From Notolepis coatsorum (taxonomy: Eukaryota; Chordata; Actinopteri; Aulopiformes; Paralepididae): a stretch of DNA of 64,000 nucleotides. Below are positions 58,683-64,000 of this stretch, piece after piece. The first letter of the stretch is position 1, and each line of letters begins with the position of its first letter. The stretch spans positions 86,937,796 to 87,001,795 of the forward strand of contig OZ020589.1 in NCBI GenBank assembly GCA_963971535.1, given 5' to 3'. The position numbers and the translations under genes were made by a program. Below the pieces are notes generated by a model that saw only the letters and a list, made by a program, of their open reading frames with translations, was not told the origin of the DNA and made no database searches.

Positions 58683-58711
58683 ATTCTCTTTATTGTGATT
58701 ATTACCTAACC

Positions 58712-59956
<1,245 letters not shown>

Positions 59957-60254
59957 ATCTAACCCATGCAGCACCCAAAGGAGTGATGTGCTTTGGGGGG
60001 AATACAGCATTGCCCCACCGCTAGATCCAGGCATCTAAGCCGGCTTTTTAAGATGCCAATCTGATCTGAGCCCGATTGTACGCCGCCTCTCCAACATTGG
60101 CAGGATTACGCATGGCAAGTGGACCCAGGGAATTTGGCATTCGTTATTATATTACTGGCGTTGCACACTACCTGTGTTGATTGAATACGTTTGCTTCCTA
60201 TTTCTAAAAACATGTTCGTTTTCGCTTGGTGGTACAATTGGAACGTGAGTGCAG

Positions 60255-60430
60255 TCAATAATAATAAACTTTATATATAAAGCACCTTTCATCTACATTA
60301 CACCATTACACCTTTCATACAAGGATTGCAGTTCAAAGTGCTTTATATAATGAAGACATAATAAAACAAGCAGCAAGAGCAATGCATAACACAAATAAAA
60401 ATTGCAGCATGATGCAAAATGTCGTTACAA
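60255..60430 (-). mobile_element. L2-type LINE 3' tail
   Basis: AATAAACTTTATATATAAAG, then CACCTTTCAT and TTCAAAGTGCTTTATA, the reverse complement of the usual fish L2 tail. It sits inside the Harbinger element. Confidence 0.6.
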
Positions 60431-60544
60431 AATCAATCAATCAATAGCGCCGACAACATTGGGGAAGCCGACAACAATTTTAAACAATAACTAAACAATA
60501 ATTAAATAACAATATTTAAATAGTAAATAAGATTGCATGGGATC

Positions 60545-60791
60545 TCTGGTTGGCTGGCTCAATATCATCCTTGATTACATCGAGTAGATCAAGAATTGCT
60601 TAAGCTGGCAACCTGTGTCTCCGGATGATTTTGGTCTCGCTTAAATCAAAAAGTGATAGAAATATTCTTTCACGAGCACGCCTGGCATTACGATGCCTTC
60701 GCCTGGCAACAATTACTGCTGCAATGATCACCTGAGACGCTGGCAATGACACCCCTTTATAAATGCGCTTAGTTACCACCAAATCTCTCAA
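60545..60791 (-). pseudogene. Harbinger transposase N-terminal remnant
   Basis: The minus strand reads FDLSETKIIRRHRLPA, a stop, then AILDLLDVIKDDIEP and NQRSHAI. This resembles the start of HARBI1-like transposases (helical region before the DDE domain). The DDE catalytic part is not seen. Confidence 0.6.
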
Positions 60792-61124
60792 GACGTAAAT
60801 AGCGTCGCTTTAACTGCACGGTGCAATTAGCGTCGACCTTTGTGAATTGGGAGTGTTTTTGGATGAGGCTCATTTGCATAGAAAGGGGCACATGTTCCGC
60901 CCATATTACCTCATTTAAATACCCGCAAATACCACCGACACACCGAGACGCAATGCTGATGGAAACGCAATTACCACCGCATTTCACCCATTGCGCTTCC
61001 TTTGTGAATAGCAAACTGTGTTTCGGAGCTATTTGCGCCGGCCTAGCGTCAGAAAAAGCCACGCAATCCCTTTGTGAATTTGCCCCCGAGTTTGTGTCTG
61101 TACATACCTGCATATAATCCTTTT

Positions 61125-61480
61125 TGCATATCTGTAGATACTATATCTATAATAGATAAATATAGTAAAAATTATTAGATATTATCTGAACATATCCCTT
61201 ACCTACACTTACCAGTTATGCTGCTTACTACCATAGTGTCTTTATACCTGTATCACTATACATATTAATACTACAACTCTGTACATACATCTGATTAGAA
61301 CTATTACTCAGTAGTACTAATTCATATATTTTATATCCAGTTTAATCACCTGTACATTGTATATTACTACTGCATTTTACCGTACATTTGGACTCTGGTT
61401 GGATGCCAAACCTCTTTTTGTTGTACTGTACTTGTGCTGTATCATGATGACAGTACGTTTGAATCGAATCTAATCTTTCT
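61125..61480 (+). mobile_element. probable LINE 3' UTR/tail
   Basis: An AT-rich segment with repeated TATAC/TACAT motifs ends TTGTTGTACTGTACTTGTGC then GTTTGAATCGAATCTAATC, the pattern of fish CR1/L2 tails. 61481-61912 shows nothing recognised. Confidence 0.45.
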
Positions 61481-62629
61481 CCTTCATAGGTGTCATCATC
61501 ATCATCTGTGACATGCAATGTCTTCATCCCAATTAGACCGTGAGCCAGTAGGGTTGGTCGGTACCATCTTGGGGGACTAACTTTCATAGTGATTTTTTGG
61601 AAGGTATACACCCCTACTGCTAGAAAAGATGTGATGGCAATGCAGCAGTTGCCTCCAAATGTGTGTGCTATCACCCATTTTATAACACTACCAAGCATAT
61701 CTTTCAGACCTCCTGTCCGGAATTACATGCCCCAAATTAATCATGATAGCTCCTGAACCATAAGGCCTATATGCATGTTTCTGGTCCCCTTTGATAGGTA
61801 ACAAGCTAGTGTGAATCCAGTGTAAGTAAACATACATCTATTACCATTCCAGCGTAAATGGAGATACAATGAAGAAAATATTATTTTTATCCTCGCCTGG
61901 TAGCCTACATCATCTTAATTTAAAAGGCAATATGACCATTATAACCAATATCCCATGGATAATAATGCAACTGAATGTGTTCTCCTACTCCTTCACTACA
62001 AATGTAACTGTAAATGTGATGACAATACATTCAAAATAAAACATTTATGATACAATTTATAAAGATATCCCATTCGATCCATGGACATGACTTTTCAAGG
62101 CTGTCTAGATCTATAATTATTGTCATCTGACTCCACCCACCCAACAAACATTTTATTAGATCTAGATGTCTATAAGCCAATGACTGTTCCACATCATCTA
62201 AAGTGGACTACATTAGAGCCACACCCCTCTTTCAGAAAGCATGGACGATCGTGATGCTAGGAGAAAGCGTAAGGAACATTTTAAACTCTTAACAGGCACC
62301 CAGAAAAGTGGCCATTTCTTTTACTTGAACTTGAGGACTGCATACTTTTTTTGCAAAGCTTAGGCTTTATACTTTATACTTATAGCACATGCATGAGCCT
62401 GGTCTCTTTTGAAAGATAACATTCTGAAGTTACTAATGCAAAAAGGGGAAATCAATTTTAGTGCTAATGAAATAGAGTAACAGAGGTCTGAGTTGAACTT
62501 GAACTTGTGTACTCACTTTTTTCTGTATTGGTTGCAATACCAACAAAAAAAAATATTAAAAAAAATAGGTATAAGCTGGAAAACACAGCGGATAAATAGC
62601 CTGAAGTCTTATGTAGTACAGGTCCAAAT

Positions 62630-63385
62630 TTGATAAATTCGTTCAGAAATGGGTATTTGAGAGAGACCCGGGTAAACCATGCAAAAAAAAATAAAGAGGA
62701 TGAGACCTCACACTGTAAGTGCTTTTGCAGGCAAAGGGAAGACAAGTGCCCTAAAACTTCTGACCAGCAACAGGGAAAATCAGGGTTGGGTCAGGAATGG
62801 GAACTCTCCCCAGAGCTGATGGACAAACTAGAGGCATTTAGATGTCTCCTGTATGCCCCAAAAACATCAACCACCAAGGTCAATGAGCTCAGATATCACC
62901 TTTTCTGTGCCAAAAAAGGTGAACTTGAAAGTCATCAACTCCCACCATGCAAGGACTGCTTAACAAAACATGCACAGAGAGCCAACTACCAGGCTGGTAT
63001 ATGGAGAAGATGTTTGGAGAAGGACCCACAAGTCCCAAGCCCTGTTGGCAGAGGCTGGAAGATGGAGAGAGAAGAGGAAGCTGAACAGTATGTGGTGGAC
63101 TGGATGGAAGGCCAGCCAGCACCCGATGCCGTCCTGGATCTACTGGCCTGTAACTGTCCAAAAAAAGATTCACTCCCAAGTGTTGCAAATGGCCTCAGGT
63201 GCACTGACATATATTGAAATTCTTTTATTGGGAAAACCACATTGAGATACAGTATCTCGTTTTCGAGAGGGTCCCAAAATGTGTAGACTGGCAGACTGTG
63301 AGAACCAGGCATCCACCTCAGAGAGTGTGGAACGTTCTTATGAAGATGTGGAAGACATGGAAGACTTGGACAATTATTGTGATTA
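62630..63385 (+). pseudogene. transposon-derived Cys-rich protein, C-terminal part, interrupted
   Basis: The open frame 62630-63217 encodes ELMDKLEAFRCLLY, NELRYHLFCAKKGELES, LPPCKDCLTKHAQRANYQAG, GWKMEREEEAEQYVVDWMEG, then CNCPKK and ANGLRCTD. The last part recalls tesmin/TSO1-like CXC modules in transposon-encoded proteins of fish and cnidarians, but has fewer cysteines. After a 70-bp LINE-tail insertion a matching frame continues from about 63278 (CRLADCENQAS, then an acidic tail) to TAG 63386-63388. A short frame at 62241 (MDDRDARRKRKEHF) may be its N-terminus. The name and catalytic role are unknown. Confidence 0.55.
63203..63276 (-). mobile_element. LINE 3' tail inserted in the Cys-rich coding region
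   Basis: The reverse complement reads GGGACCCTCTCGAAAACGAG, then GTGGTTTTCCCAATAAAAG, a tail with a polyadenylation signal, related to 55778-55830. It interrupts the Cys-rich frame. Confidence 0.5.
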
Positions 63386-64000
63386 TTAGGTTATTAACAT
63401 ATGTAAAACAAAGTATGGTAGGTTTTGTATTATTATATGTTGTTTTTTACGTGTGTACTAGTCTCGGCTCCCAGACAATTGGAGAGCGCCGCCAACAGCC
63501 CCACGGATAGAGACTGAGAACTGTCTGTACTGACAGAACTTAATTAATTAGTTATTTGAATTCCTGAAACAATTCTGTGATGTGATTATATGTGCCCTGG
63601 GTTTTGTATAGATTTTTTCAAAATAAACAAATATTTTTTCTGAAAACCAATAAGAAATATATCATTGTATAAACAATGAAAACATTGATAGGTCACATGG
63701 CATGAAGCTCATATATGAATGTTGAATATGCATATTGATCAATATTCATTGTTTTTTATTACTATTTCAATGTTTTTGGGAGATTTATGTTTTTGTAACA
63801 TGGCTGTATTGAATTTTTTTTTTTTACATTTACATCACCTGAGTATACCTTTTTAAACAGTATCATAAATGTTGTATTTTGAATGTATTGTCATCACATT
63901 TACAGTTACATTTGTAGTCAAGGAGTAGGAGAACACATTCAGTTGCATTATTATCCATGGGATATTGGTTATAATGGTCATATATTGCCTTTTAAATTAA

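Larger units (their letters stand above)
61913..64000 (+). mobile_element. element with long inverted repeats, cut by window end
   Basis: 61914-62052 and 63862-64000 are inverted copies of about 139 bp with few differences (TTAATTTAAAAGGCAATATG ...). The right arm runs off the window, so the true ends are unknown. Between the arms lies a protein remnant (62241 onward, 62630-63385). The superfamily is not assigned. Confidence 0.65.

Overview
This window is ray-finned fish (teleost-type) nuclear DNA. It holds parts of two spliced vertebrate genes in convergent (tail-to-tail) orientation: gemin6 on the + strand (two coding exons, 16763-16890 and 20222-20600) and the 3' half of a sos1-type gene on the - strand (five coding exons between 57100 and 26664; the 5' exons lie beyond the window). 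All splice sites are GT-AG and all exon phases join in frame. The repeat types (BEL/Pao, Rex1, L2, CR1-like LINEs, hAT, Harbinger and piggyBac-like elements) also fit a teleost. There is no sign of prokaryotic genes, and no functional tRNA or rRNA gene was found.

Layout. 1-3519: a piggyBac-like element with TTAA ends and a large foldback element. 3520-13494: one hAT insertion (DUF4371-type remnant) split by a 7.8-kb BEL/Pao retrotransposon with nearly identical LTRs; 619 bp of the hAT appear on both sides of the retrotransposon. 13627-16105: two 5'-truncated LINEs. 16763-20600: gemin6, whose intron holds LINE tails, a Mutator-like MITE and an L2 LINE ending just before the branch point. 20601-26663: intergenic, with several MITEs and nested hAT elements. 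26664-28937: the last two sos1 exons. 28938-55073: a 26-kb sos1 intron with a complete non-autonomous hAT, L2 LINEs, at least five minisatellites, a second piggyBac-like element, a Mutator-like MITE, and a nested pile in which a twin-primed L1 sits in a Rex1 that sits in a CR1-like LINE carrying a 2A-like motif and a PHD finger. 55074-57100: three sos1 exons. 57121-61088: a Harbinger element that begins 20 bp upstream of a sos1 splice acceptor and hosts a third piggyBac-like copy and a hAT. 61913-64000: an element with long inverted repeats and a Cys-rich protein remnant, cut by the window edge.

The host genes are not functionally linked in any operon sense. Gemin6 is an Sm-fold subunit of the SMN complex (snRNP assembly). 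Sos1 is a Ras guanine-nucleotide exchange factor that binds Grb2 SH3 domains through proline-rich motifs. No new multi-gene system was found. What stands out is the history and possible splicing effect of the transposable elements, several of which lie right next to host splice sites.
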